DNA of 5,523 nt from positions 1 to 5,523 of the forward strand of contig JAAZKL010000100.1 of NCBI GenBank assembly GCA_012799845.1, written 5' to 3'. Positions 1-5,267 of the stretch are shown one piece after another; position 1 is the stretch's first letter, and each line of letters opens with the position of its first letter. The notes under the pieces were generated by a model, which made no database searches, was not told where the DNA came from, and saw nothing but the letters and a program-made list of their open reading frames with translations. This DNA comes from Clostridiaceae bacterium (GTDB lineage: Bacteria; Bacillota; Clostridia; Acetivibrionales; DTU013). Both the position numbers and the translations under genes were made by a program.

Positions 1-395
1 CGGCGCAGTTCGTCATCGATATCGAAGAAGCAGCCATGCAGAACAGCGCCTTCCGCGCTGCATTGTGGACAGGAAGACACCTTCAGGTCACCCTGATGAG
101 CATCAGGCCCGGCGAAGACATCGGACTGGAAATTCATCCTGAACTGGACCAGTTCATCCGCATAGAGGAAGGCCGCGGAATCGTAATGATGGGCGACAGA
201 AAAGACAGGCTGGATTTCCGGCGTCATGTGCAGGAAGATTACATCATAATAGTGCCCGCCGGCACATGGCACAACCTGGTCAATACAGGACAAAGACCTA
301 TAAAGCTGTATTCCATATATGCGCCGCCGCAGCACCCGCACGGCACCGTCCACCAGACAAAAGCAGAAGCGGAAGCCGCAGAGCATCACCACTGA
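1..395 (+). CDS. Cupin domain protein, 5'-truncated by the window edge
   Basis: This is a small single-domain cupin. The reading frame is open from base 3, before the first ATG at 36, and the residues there (FVIDIEEAAMQN) fit the N-terminal part of the family, so the true start lies left of the window. Visible cupin features are the run GEDIGLEIHPELDQF (about 111-155), which takes the place of the first cupin motif with a histidine followed by DQF, then an acidic EEGRG turn, and the second motif PAGTWHNLVNTG (about 258-293). It then has LYSIYAPPQHP and GTVHQTKAEAE, both typical of a conserved group of cupins of roughly 120-130 residues in Firmicutes. The C-terminus is Ala/Glu-rich and ends in three histidines. 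The protein is probably cytosolic, since no signal peptide or membrane segment is seen, although the first residues are missing. Substrate and reaction are unknown; a metal-binding or sugar-isomerase-like role is only a guess. It converges on the EamA gene with 5 bp between stops and no obvious terminator. Confidence 0.88.
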   Translation, partial: AQFVIDIEEAAMQNSAFRAALWTGRHLQVTLMSIRPGEDIGLEIHPELDQFIRIEEGRGIVMMGDRKDRLDFRRHVQEDYIIIVPAGTWHNLVNTGQRPIKLYSIYAPPQHPHGTVHQTKAEAEAAEHHH

Positions 396-400
396 GCGGT

Positions 401-1465
401 TCAGAGCAGCAACGACAATGTACCGGCGGATATCAGGATCAGACCGATCAGAGATTTTGCCGTGAGCTTCTCTTTCAGGAACAGGGAAGAAAATGCGATG
501 GTGACGACGATGCTCATTTTGTCTATCGGGACCACTACGCTGGCAGGCCCGTCCTGGAGCGCCCCGTAATAGCAGAGCCATGAGCCGCCCGTGGCGAAGC
601 CGGAAAGCACCAGGAACAGCATGCTCTTTGAATCGATTTCCTTAATGGTGTGCTGCTTTTTCGTCACGAAAACGATCATCCAGGCCATGATCAGGACCAC
701 TATCGTCCTGATTGCCGTACCGAGATTGGATTCGACTCCTGTGATCCCGATTTTCCCGAGTATCGAGGTGAGGCTGGCAAATACTGCAGCACCGACGGCA
801 TAGATCAGCCAAAGTCCGCCGGTTCTTTTCGGAATCGAAGCCAAATGACCCAAAGCTGCATCCGGGGACGGTTCTGACGCATCCGCAGCCGTGACCGGCT
901 CTGATATGGAATTGGTCCAGTCTGGCTCTGACGCTTCCTTGGACCAGTCTGGCTCTGATGCTTCCTCAGACCGGCCTGGCTCCGACGCTGTTCCGGGCAA
1001 GCCCGATTCCTGGACTGTTCCGTCGTTCACGCTCATAACCGGTGCTTTGCTCTTCTGGATCATTAAATACGTACCAGCGCCAATCAGAACGATAGCCACA
1101 GCCTTGATCAGCGTTATTTCTTCTCCAAGGAAAATGAAAGCCAGTATCATCGTCAGGATAGTACTCGACTTGTCGATGGGGGTCACTTTATTGACATCGC
1201 CCAACTGCAAAGCTTTGAAGTAACACAGCCACGATGCGCCGGTGGCAAGGCCGGAGAGTACCAGGAACAAAAGCGTATATGCGCTGATACCAGGGATCAT
1301 GGTGTGAGATCCGGCAACGAAAACCATGAGCCATGAAAAAACAAGCACCACGATCGTCCTTAGAGCCGTGGCCACATTTGAATCGGTATTCCTGATGCCA
1401 ATTTTGGAAAGGATGGCTGTCAGTCCTGCAAGTATCGCTGATCCAAACGCAAATACGATCCACAT
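401..1465 (-). CDS. EamA/DMT-family transporter, two homologous halves fused by a repeat linker
   Basis: This is a membrane protein of 354 residues in the drug/metabolite transporter superfamily. Residues 1-137 and 217-354 are each an EamA domain with about five hydrophobic helices. They share landmarks: KIGI near 21 and 237, RTIVVL near 36 and 253, LFLVLSG(L/F)ATG(A/G)SWLCY near 66 and 283, and PIDK near 96 and 313. My ungapped hand alignment gives about 64 identities in 136 positions, far closer than the halves of usual ten-helix members. Single-EamA proteins of about 140 residues exist in this family, so the gene looks like a fusion of two of them. Five helices per half would place the halves in opposite orientation, as in the normal ten-helix fold, if the linker (about 141-216) does not cross the membrane. 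That linker is hydrophilic and carries five 9-residue SEP repeats. The start is ATG at 1465 with AAAGGAAG 12 bases upstream. The substrate cannot be told from sequence. Confidence 0.9.
   Translation of the reverse strand: MWIVFAFGSAILAGLTAILSKIGIRNTDSNVATALRTIVVLVFSWLMVFVAGSHTMIPGISAYTLLFLVLSGLATGASWLCYFKALQLGDVNKVTPIDKSSTILTMILAFIFLGEEITLIKAVAIVLIGAGTYLMIQKSKAPVMSVNDGTVQESGLPGTASEPGRSEEASEPDWSKEASEPDWTNSISEPVTAADASEPSPDAALGHLASIPKRTGGLWLIYAVGAAVFASLTSILGKIGITGVESNLGTAIRTIVVLIMAWMIVFVTKKQHTIKEIDSKSMLFLVLSGFATGGSWLCYYGALQDGPASVVVPIDKMSIVVTIAFSSLFLKEKLTAKSLIGLILISAGTLSLLL
857..991 (-). repeat. 27-bp tandem repeat encoding five SEP nonapeptides in the transporter linker
   Basis: Residues 159-203 of the transporter read as five successive nonapeptides: TASEPGRSE, EASEPDWSK, EASEPDWTN, SISEPVTAA and DASEPSPDA. 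The invariant core is SEP. At the DNA level the middle copies are nearly identical: ccagtctggctctga recurs at 917-931 and 944-958, with a diverged copy at 971-985. The period of 27 bp keeps the frame, so copy number could change without breaking the protein. The segment is acidic, rich in Ser, Pro and Glu, and very likely a flexible cytosolic or extracellular linker between the two membrane halves. Confidence 0.9.
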
Positions 1466-1477
1466 TTTTCCGATGCA

Positions 1478-1485
1478 CTTCCTTT
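1478..1485 (-). promoter_or_regulatory. Ribosome binding site of the EamA gene
   Basis: On the minus strand AAAGGAAG lies 12 bases before the ATG at 1465. The spacing is slightly long, but no other start in this frame has a better site. A GTG in another frame sits between the site and the ATG and opens only a shadow frame. Confidence 0.6.
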
Positions 1486-1507
1486 GCAGTTATGCTTTTA
1501 GTATTTC

Positions 1508-1634
1508 TCTTTCAGTATAGCTATGTCTTTCAGTTTAGCACGCCTCTTTCGGTTTAGATATCTCTTTGGTTTAGCACGCATCTTTCGGTTTAGATATCTC
1601 TTTGGTTTAGCACGCCTTTTACAGCTTAACATGC
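1508..1634. repeat. 18-bp-period tandem array with a 36-bp higher-order unit, upstream of the EamA gene
   Basis: About seven contiguous units follow one another: 1508-1525, 1526-1543, 1544-1561, 1562-1579, 1580-1597, 1598-1615 and a 19-bp unit at 1616-1634. The common core on the plus strand is TCTTTCnGTTTAG or TCTTTGGTTTAG, followed alternately by atat and cacgc, so two kinds of unit alternate. This gives a near-perfect 36-bp repeat (1533-1568 and 1569-1604, one mismatch). There are no spacers between units. The array lies directly upstream of the transporter gene, so it falls in its promoter or untranslated leader. Function is unknown; it could be a neutral minisatellite or a set of repeated protein-binding sites. 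Confidence 0.9.
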
Positions 1635-1705
1635 TTCTCAGTATACCTCTTTCATTCAGCTTCCGTCTGCCCTGTTTAGTCTGCCTGAAAATCCGCAATA
1701 CCATA

Positions 1706-1721
1706 CGAACGCCGGCGTTCG
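1706..1721. promoter_or_regulatory. Perfect 16-bp GC-rich palindrome in the spacer
   Basis: CGAACGCCGGCGTTCG is a perfect inverted repeat with no loop; with one mismatch the dyad extends to 1703-1724. A partial direct copy of the left arm, CGAACACCGGCG, follows at 1731-1742. The zero loop and absence of a T-tract on either side argue against an intrinsic terminator. A dimeric regulator site or the tip of a longer mobile repeat is possible. The flanking stretch 1640-1789 otherwise shows no recognisable gene or RNA. Confidence 0.5.
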
Positions 1722-1789
1722 CATACCGCGCGAACACCGGCGCCTGGAGACAGTTCCACAGATCATGCGATATCATGTAAAACAGGTTA

Positions 1790-1879
1790 AGGATTGCCGG
1801 GAGTCTCAGGATTGCCGGGAGTCTTAGGATCACCAGGTAAGTAAGGTTCACTGGGTGTCTAAGAATCACCGGACATATT
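1790..1879. repeat. Second 18-bp tandem array in the spacer
   Basis: Five contiguous units begin at 1790, 1808, 1826, 1844 and 1862. The first two are AGGATTGCCGGGAGTCT followed by C or T and differ only there; the later ones are diverged (AGGATCACCAGG, AGGTTCACTGGG, AGAATCACCGG). The minus-strand core CCNGTGATCCTNAG resembles the first half of the 32-bp units next to it, and the last 18-bp unit overlaps the left edge of that array. I infer that this array grew out of the 32-bp array by replication slippage. Confidence 0.85.
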
Positions 1880-1968
1880 GCATTAGCCCCTCAACGATCA
1901 CTGAGTATATTGCATTAGCCCCTCAATGATCACTGGGCATATTTTATCAGCGCTTCAACGATCTCGGG
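1874..1968 (-). repeat. 32-bp tandem array made from the 3' end of the GH5 gene
   Basis: Two 32-bp copies (1874-1905 and 1906-1937) match at 29 of 32 positions by hand count. A third, diverged copy of 31 bp (1938-1968) is the coding end of the GH5 gene itself. Read on the minus strand, each copy encodes a related C-terminal peptide followed by TGA: EIVEALIKYAQ with stop at 1930-1932, VIIEGLMQYTQ with stop at 1898-1900, and VIVEGLMQYVR with stop at 1866-1868. Because the period is not a multiple of three, the copies lie in successive frames. This is best read as tandem duplication of the gene's 3' end, with the two outer copies now non-coding. Confidence 0.85.
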
Positions 1969-3429
1969 ATATTCCCATTTGACAACGCCCCTGTTGAAAA
2001 TGCCAAACAGCTCTCCTGTGCCTGTAAATGCGTTGTTATCCCACCAAATACATGTCATGCCCCTGGCTGTTGCAGAAGCGACATAATATGCCGTAAAATC
2101 GACCCTGTCCTGCAAATTGTCTTGCTTGTTCCTGGCCCCGAACTCACCGATCACTACAGGGACACCCTTGGAAACAAAACCGTCATATAACTTATCCATA
2201 AAGTAGTCTATCTCATTGGTGCTGGCATGCCTGTTTATGTCAAACGTGCGGATGCCGCCCTCCTGGAGAGTAAAATTGTAAGGAGTGTATGCATGGACAG
2301 ACACTATCAGCCTGCTGTCCGCAGTGTCGGCAGGAAGACTGAAACCCGAGTCCAGGGCTCCTGCAAACGAAGCACAGTAGCCAGGGACCATGAGATACCG
2401 TTCCGCATTGTTGCTGCCGGTGGAGCGGACAGTATCGACGAAAACCTGGTTGAGTTCGTTTATGGCCGAAACCGCATCTCTGCAGTCCGGATCATTGGGA
2501 TCGGGCCACCACTCGTTCTTGTGGCCGACCATGCGGGGCTCGTTCATTGATTCGAAAATCAAGTGGTGGTCATAGTCCTTAAAGCGGGCCGCGACCTGCG
2601 ACCAGATGCTCCTGACATAATGTTTGGACTGGTCCAGGTATTCGCTGGTCGGATATATGTAGTCCTTGCTCATATCATGATGAATATTGATGATGATGTA
2701 CAGATTATTGGAAACGGCGTAGTCGACGACTTCCTGGACCCTGTTCAGCCAGGCCTCATCGATTTTGTGGTCATCGCCTGACACATGGTTGTGCCACGAC
2801 ACGGGGATGCGTATGGTATTGAAACCTGCGTCCTTTACCGCTTTGATCATATCCGGCGTGGTTTTCACACCGCACCATCCCATTTCGTAATCCAGCTTGT
2901 TGGAGAGCCAGGTGCAGTCTATTGCATCGAATGTGTTTCCGAGGTTCCAGCCTACTTTCATATTTTTAACAAAGGAAAGGGCTTCGTTGTCGGGAACAGG
3001 TTTCTTATCGATATTGACATCAGGGACCTTTACGCTGTTTTCGTCTTCCTGGGCAGAGCCGTCTGCCTTCCCCGGATCTGCCTGGGAACCGCCTTCCGTC
3101 CCCGATCCCGCCGGGGTTCCGCCTGCATCTTCTGACTGTCCTTCCTGCGAATCTGACGAAGAAGTCCCACCATCAGCAGATTGTCCGTTGTCTCGGTCCG
3201 CCGAAGGCTCTTCCGAATCCGTCAGCTGCCCCTCCTTCGGTTCAGCCGGAAGCGGTACAGCGTCTGCATCGTCCGGCACTTCGGAAACCGCGTCCTGTGC
3301 GGATCCGTCCTTATCCAGAGATACCTGTTCACCGGTTCCGGCGCCGCAGCCGGCAAGAACGACAGCCGCCAGCAATGAAATAAGCAGACAAACCGCGATC
3401 AGTCCTGCATTCCCCTTTTTCATTTTCAT
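1930..3429 (-). CDS. Surface-anchored GH5 glycoside hydrolase (endoglucanase-like lipoprotein)
   Basis: A 499-residue secreted enzyme expected to hydrolyse beta-1,4-linked glucan or a related plant polysaccharide by the retaining mechanism of clan GH-A. It begins with a lipoprotein signal peptide: MKMKKGN, a hydrophobic core and the lipobox LAGC with Cys28 as the lipidated residue, which points to membrane anchoring. Residues 38-148 form an Asp/Glu/Ser/Gly-rich low-complexity linker. The catalytic domain spans about 150-498: VGWNLGNTFDA (159-169), GFNTIRIPVSW (202-212, conserved Arg207), INIHHD (248-252 region, His250/251), SMNEP (294-298, acid/base Glu297), SVHAY (377-381, His379), GEFG (428-431, nucleophile Glu429) and IWWDN (461-465). 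The set fits subfamily GH5_4, but subfamily and substrate are inference. No carbohydrate-binding module or dockerin is seen. GGAGG lies 4 bases before the ATG at 3429 and 10 before an in-frame ATG at 3423, so either may be used. The last codons lie within the 32-bp array. Confidence 0.95.
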   Translation of the reverse strand: MKMKKGNAGLIAVCLLISLLAAVVLAGCGAGTGEQVSLDKDGSAQDAVSEVPDDADAVPLPAEPKEGQLTDSEEPSADRDNGQSADGGTSSSDSQEGQSEDAGGTPAGSGTEGGSQADPGKADGSAQEDENSVKVPDVNIDKKPVPDNEALSFVKNMKVGWNLGNTFDAIDCTWLSNKLDYEMGWCGVKTTPDMIKAVKDAGFNTIRIPVSWHNHVSGDDHKIDEAWLNRVQEVVDYAVSNNLYIIINIHHDMSKDYIYPTSEYLDQSKHYVRSIWSQVAARFKDYDHHLIFESMNEPRMVGHKNEWWPDPNDPDCRDAVSAINELNQVFVDTVRSTGSNNAERYLMVPGYCASFAGALDSGFSLPADTADSRLIVSVHAYTPYNFTLQEGGIRTFDINRHASTNEIDYFMDKLYDGFVSKGVPVVIGEFGARNKQDNLQDRVDFTAYYVASATARGMTCIWWDNNAFTGTGELFGIFNRGVVKWEYPEIVEALIKYAQ

Positions 3430-3433
3430 ATTT

Positions 3434-3442
3434 CCTCCCTTT
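3434..3442 (-). promoter_or_regulatory. Ribosome binding site of the GH5 gene, serving one of two ATGs
   Basis: The minus strand reads AAAGGGAGG, then AAAT, then ATGAAAATG. The gap is 4 bases to the first ATG (3429) and 10 to the second (3423). Both are outside the usual 5-9 optimum on opposite sides, so the true start is ambiguous by two residues. This does not change the signal peptide. Confidence 0.8.
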
Positions 3443-3476
3443 AGCTCATTTATCTGGCAAACCTGCGTATATACAA

Positions 3477-3505
3477 ATTTTACAGCATCTTAACATCATA
3501 TACAA
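3477..3505 (-). promoter_or_regulatory. Predicted sigma-A-type promoter of the GH5 gene
   Basis: On the minus strand TTGTAT (3500-3505) is followed after 17 bases by TAAAAT (3477-3482). Transcription would begin near 3470, giving a leader of about 40 bases ending in the strong ribosome binding site. The -35 element overlaps that of the divergent promoter for the nucleotidyltransferase gene. No catabolite-response-element-like sequence was seen nearby. Confidence 0.6.
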
Positions 3506-3528
3506 GGTTGCTGTTATTGTTATATAAT
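3499..3528 (+). promoter_or_regulatory. Predicted sigma-A-type promoter of the nucleotidyltransferase gene
   Basis: A consensus TATAAT at 3523-3528 is preceded after 18 bases by TATACA at 3499-3504, a four-of-six match to TTGACA. Transcription would begin near 3535, leaving a leader of about 85 bases. The -10 is strong and the -35 weak, which suggests help from an activator or modest expression. Confidence 0.5.
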
Positions 3529-3561
3529 CATAGCACGGGCATAGCACGGACACAACACGGG
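3529..3561 (+). repeat. Three 11-bp direct repeats at the predicted transcription start
   Basis: CATAGCACGGG, CATAGCACGGA and CACAACACGGG follow one another without gaps directly after the -10 element. An 11-bp period is about one helical turn, so a protein could meet each copy on the same DNA face. The last copy runs into short inverted repeats: CGGGC (3558-3562) with GCCCG (3571-3575), and GCCGAT (3561-3566) with ATCGGC (3579-3584), which compete for pairing in the leader RNA. No known riboswitch was recognised. Confidence 0.65.
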
Positions 3562-3604
3562 CCGATCGCTGCCCGGTTATCGGCGGAAATTGCCGCATGA
3601 GACC

Positions 3605-3613
3605 AAAGGAGGG
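3605..3613 (+). promoter_or_regulatory. Ribosome binding site of the nucleotidyltransferase gene
   Basis: AAAGGAGGG ends about 7-8 bases before the ATG at 3621. It is close to the full anti-16S complement with good spacing, and it fixes the start. Confidence 0.9.
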
Positions 3614-3620
3614 CTGATAC

Positions 3621-4391
3621 ATGTACAAGCACCACGAGGAAACGATCCGCAACATCACCGAAAAGCTCAGGGCTGATGAAAGCATCCAGGCCCTTATCAT
3701 TGCCGGTTCTGTCGCCCATGGTTTTGCAGATGAAGATTCGGATGTCGACATCATGATAGTTGTTCCCCATGAGGAGTATGAACGGAGGCTGCGCGGCAAC
3801 GAAGCCCTGTTTTATAATAAAGAATGCTGTACATATAAAAAAGGCTATATCGACGGCAAATACATCAGTACCGAATATATAAAGCAGGTCATCAAGTACG
3901 GCGGCGAACCGGCAAGATTCGCCTTCAGAGATTGCCGCATCGCATTTTCCAGGATAGACGGCCTTGAAGAGCTTATGCGGGAGGCTGCAAGCTATCCCCG
4001 CCGGTACAGGGAGGTCAGGATGAGGCGGTTCTACGCCCATATGCTCGAGTGGAACTGGTTTTTCGATGATGCAGTCAGAAGGGGCAACTCCTACCTCGCC
4101 AACCTGGCCATGTCCAACCTCGTACTATACGGCGGACGCGCCATACTTGCCTATAATGAAATACTGTTCCCATACCACAAGTGGTTCCTGAAAGTACTGG
4201 AGCAGGCGCCTTCCAAACCGGCAAACATGCTGGAACTGATCGGCAGGGTCTTCGATAAACGCGCCCCGGAAGATGTGGCGGAATTCGTCTCAGGCGTCAA
4301 AAACTTTACGGACTGGGGCATAGCCGACTACGACTGGGCCAATTACCTTATGCGCAACGATGACCTGGGCTGCCCCGAGTATTTGTTGTAA
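3621..4391 (+). CDS. Nucleotidyltransferase-fold protein (pol beta superfamily)
   Basis: A 256-residue soluble protein with an N-terminal nucleotidyltransferase domain. The signature is IIAGSVAHGFADEDSDVDIMI: the Gly-Ser of the nucleotide-binding turn is at 29-30 and the paired metal-binding aspartates are at 41 and 43. Asp78 in GYIDGKYIS is a candidate for the third carboxylate, which is uncertain. From about residue 110 on the protein is helical, with a basic and aromatic stretch (RRYREVRMRRFYAHMLEWNWFF, about 127-148; quoted only to locate it) and an FPYHKWFLKVL segment near 183-193. These resemble the C-terminal substrate domain of aminoglycoside-nucleotidyltransferase-like proteins. With its catalytic residues present it is likely active, transferring a nucleotide to a small molecule or macromolecule, but the acceptor is unknown and I do not recognise a named resistance gene. 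It has its own promoter and ribosome site, stands alone, and converges on the AraC gene with a 16-bp gap. No partner antitoxin-type (HEPN/MNT) gene is adjacent. Confidence 0.88.
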   Translation: MYKHHEETIRNITEKLRADESIQALIIAGSVAHGFADEDSDVDIMIVVPHEEYERRLRGNEALFYNKECCTYKKGYIDGKYISTEYIKQVIKYGGEPARFAFRDCRIAFSRIDGLEELMREAASYPRRYREVRMRRFYAHMLEWNWFFDDAVRRGNSYLANLAMSNLVLYGGRAILAYNEILFPYHKWFLKVLEQAPSKPANMLELIGRVFDKRAPEDVAEFVSGVKNFTDWGIADYDWANYLMRNDDLGCPEYLL

Positions 4392-4407
4392 AAGGTGCGG
4401 TGACATT

Positions 4408-5220
4408 CTACGAACTTATCCCGTGCGGTTTCGGGGATTTGAGGACTTCTGACGGGTTAACACCAAAATGCTCCTTAAATACCTTACTGAAGTAATAAAT
4501 ATCCGAAAAGCCGCATTCGACCGCGACTTCTTTCACTTTGTACATCCCGCTGTTCAACATGCTTTCAGCCTGATTGAGCCTGATCAGCGTAAGATACTGC
4601 CTGAACGTCTGCCCGGTTTCCTGCTTGAAGAAATTGCCGAAGTACAGCGGGCTGAGATTGACCATTTGTGCCATTTCAGCGACGGTAAGAGGCTCAAAAT
4701 AATGGTCTATCACATGCTGCAACACCTTTTTTATGCGCTTGTCATAGCTCCTCTGATATCCGCTGTGGCATATAAGCTGGTAGTATCGCTGCAGGATCAG
4801 CATGAAAATCGCCCTCGCTTTAGCCATGTAGCCCGGATCACGCACGAGCCAGGCCGCATTCAGTTCCTGGTAAAGGGCGATTATGTCCTGGCGAACGCCG
4901 ATATGCGAAACTGTCCTGAAAGGCAGTTTCATTTCCCTGCCGGCGAGGTCATAAATATACGCGTTGATGCTGTAGCAGTCCATCAGATCATCAGGGACCG
5001 CGACCGCAGACTCGCGGCAGCCCTTCTGGACGCATATCAGGTCGCCGGCGCGTACGGTATGGCAAACTCCATCTATGGTGTATTCAGCTTTTCCGGCGAC
5101 GACATATGTAAGGTCGACGAACCTGTTCACACGCTCCTCAATGATCCACGAAGGCGTGCATATCCTGTGGTTATAGTAATCTATATCGACCACTATACTG
5201 TTGAATTCCTGTTCGGTCAT
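4408..5220 (-). CDS. AraC/XylS-family transcriptional regulator
   Basis: A one-component regulator, 270 residues from the ATG at 5220 (numbering here from the upstream GTG at 5232, 274 residues). The N-terminal half has the jelly-roll sensor pattern of AraC proteins: LTYVVAGKAEYTIDG (41-55), then VRAGDLICVQKG (60-71), as expected for sugar sensing. The C-terminal DNA-binding domain covers about 165-265, with a first helix-turn-helix at LTVAEMAQMVNLSPLYFGNFFK (182-203) and a second in YKVKEVAVECGFSDIYYFSKVF (231-252), followed by FGVNPSEVL, the end of the family signature. The GTG at 5232 falls about where the predicted promoter would start transcription, so the ATG at 5220 (GGTG six to seven bases upstream) is preferred, with a very short leader. 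Divergent from it is a fragment of a sugar-binding protein gene, the usual kind of target for this regulator class. The ligand and real targets are unknown. Confidence 0.93.
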   Translation of the reverse strand: MTEQEFNSIVVDIDYYNHRICTPSWIIEERVNRFVDLTYVVAGKAEYTIDGVCHTVRAGDLICVQKGCRESAVAVPDDLMDCYSINAYIYDLAGREMKLPFRTVSHIGVRQDIIALYQELNAAWLVRDPGYMAKARAIFMLILQRYYQLICHSGYQRSYDKRIKKVLQHVIDHYFEPLTVAEMAQMVNLSPLYFGNFFKQETGQTFRQYLTLIRLNQAESMLNSGMYKVKEVAVECGFSDIYYFSKVFKEHFGVNPSEVLKSPKPHGISS

Positions 5221-5238
5221 TTTGATCACCACGACTCG

Positions 5239-5267
5239 ATTATATCACCGGTCAAAGTAAAATACAA
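5239..5267 (-). promoter_or_regulatory. Strong predicted sigma-A-type promoter of the AraC gene
   Basis: On the minus strand TTGTAT (5262-5267) is followed after 17 bases by a consensus TATAAT (5239-5244). The TGA just before the -10 forms an extended -10 (TGNTATAAT). Initiation would be near 5232, which makes the upstream GTG an unlikely start codon. The -35 is immediately next to the first codon of the binding-protein fragment on the other strand. Confidence 0.7.

Noticed and set aside
1508..1634. CRISPR-like array
   Set aside because: Units are contiguous and degenerate, with no unique spacers between them and no cas genes in view.
1706..1721. Intrinsic terminator for the GH5 or another transcript
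   Set aside because: The dyad has no loop bases and no T-run follows on either strand.
1498..1869. Minus-strand frame of 123 residues across the spacer
   Set aside because: It starts with GTG, has no ribosome binding site, and most of it is translated tandem repeat (periods of 6 and 12 residues). It is better explained by repeats whose periods are multiples of three keeping a frame open.
2897..3493. Plus-strand frame of 198 residues opposite the GH5 linker
   Set aside because: It is a Ser/Pro-rich mirror of the low-complexity linker and signal-peptide region, with no start signal of its own.
3528..4040. Minus-strand frame opposite the nucleotidyltransferase gene and its leader
   Set aside because: It is antisense to a gene with a strong ribosome site and catalytic motif, and it has no credible start signal.
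4419..4440. Hairpin ATCCCG with CGGGGAT as a terminator between the convergent genes
   Set aside because: It lies inside the coding end of the AraC gene and has no T-tract in either direction.
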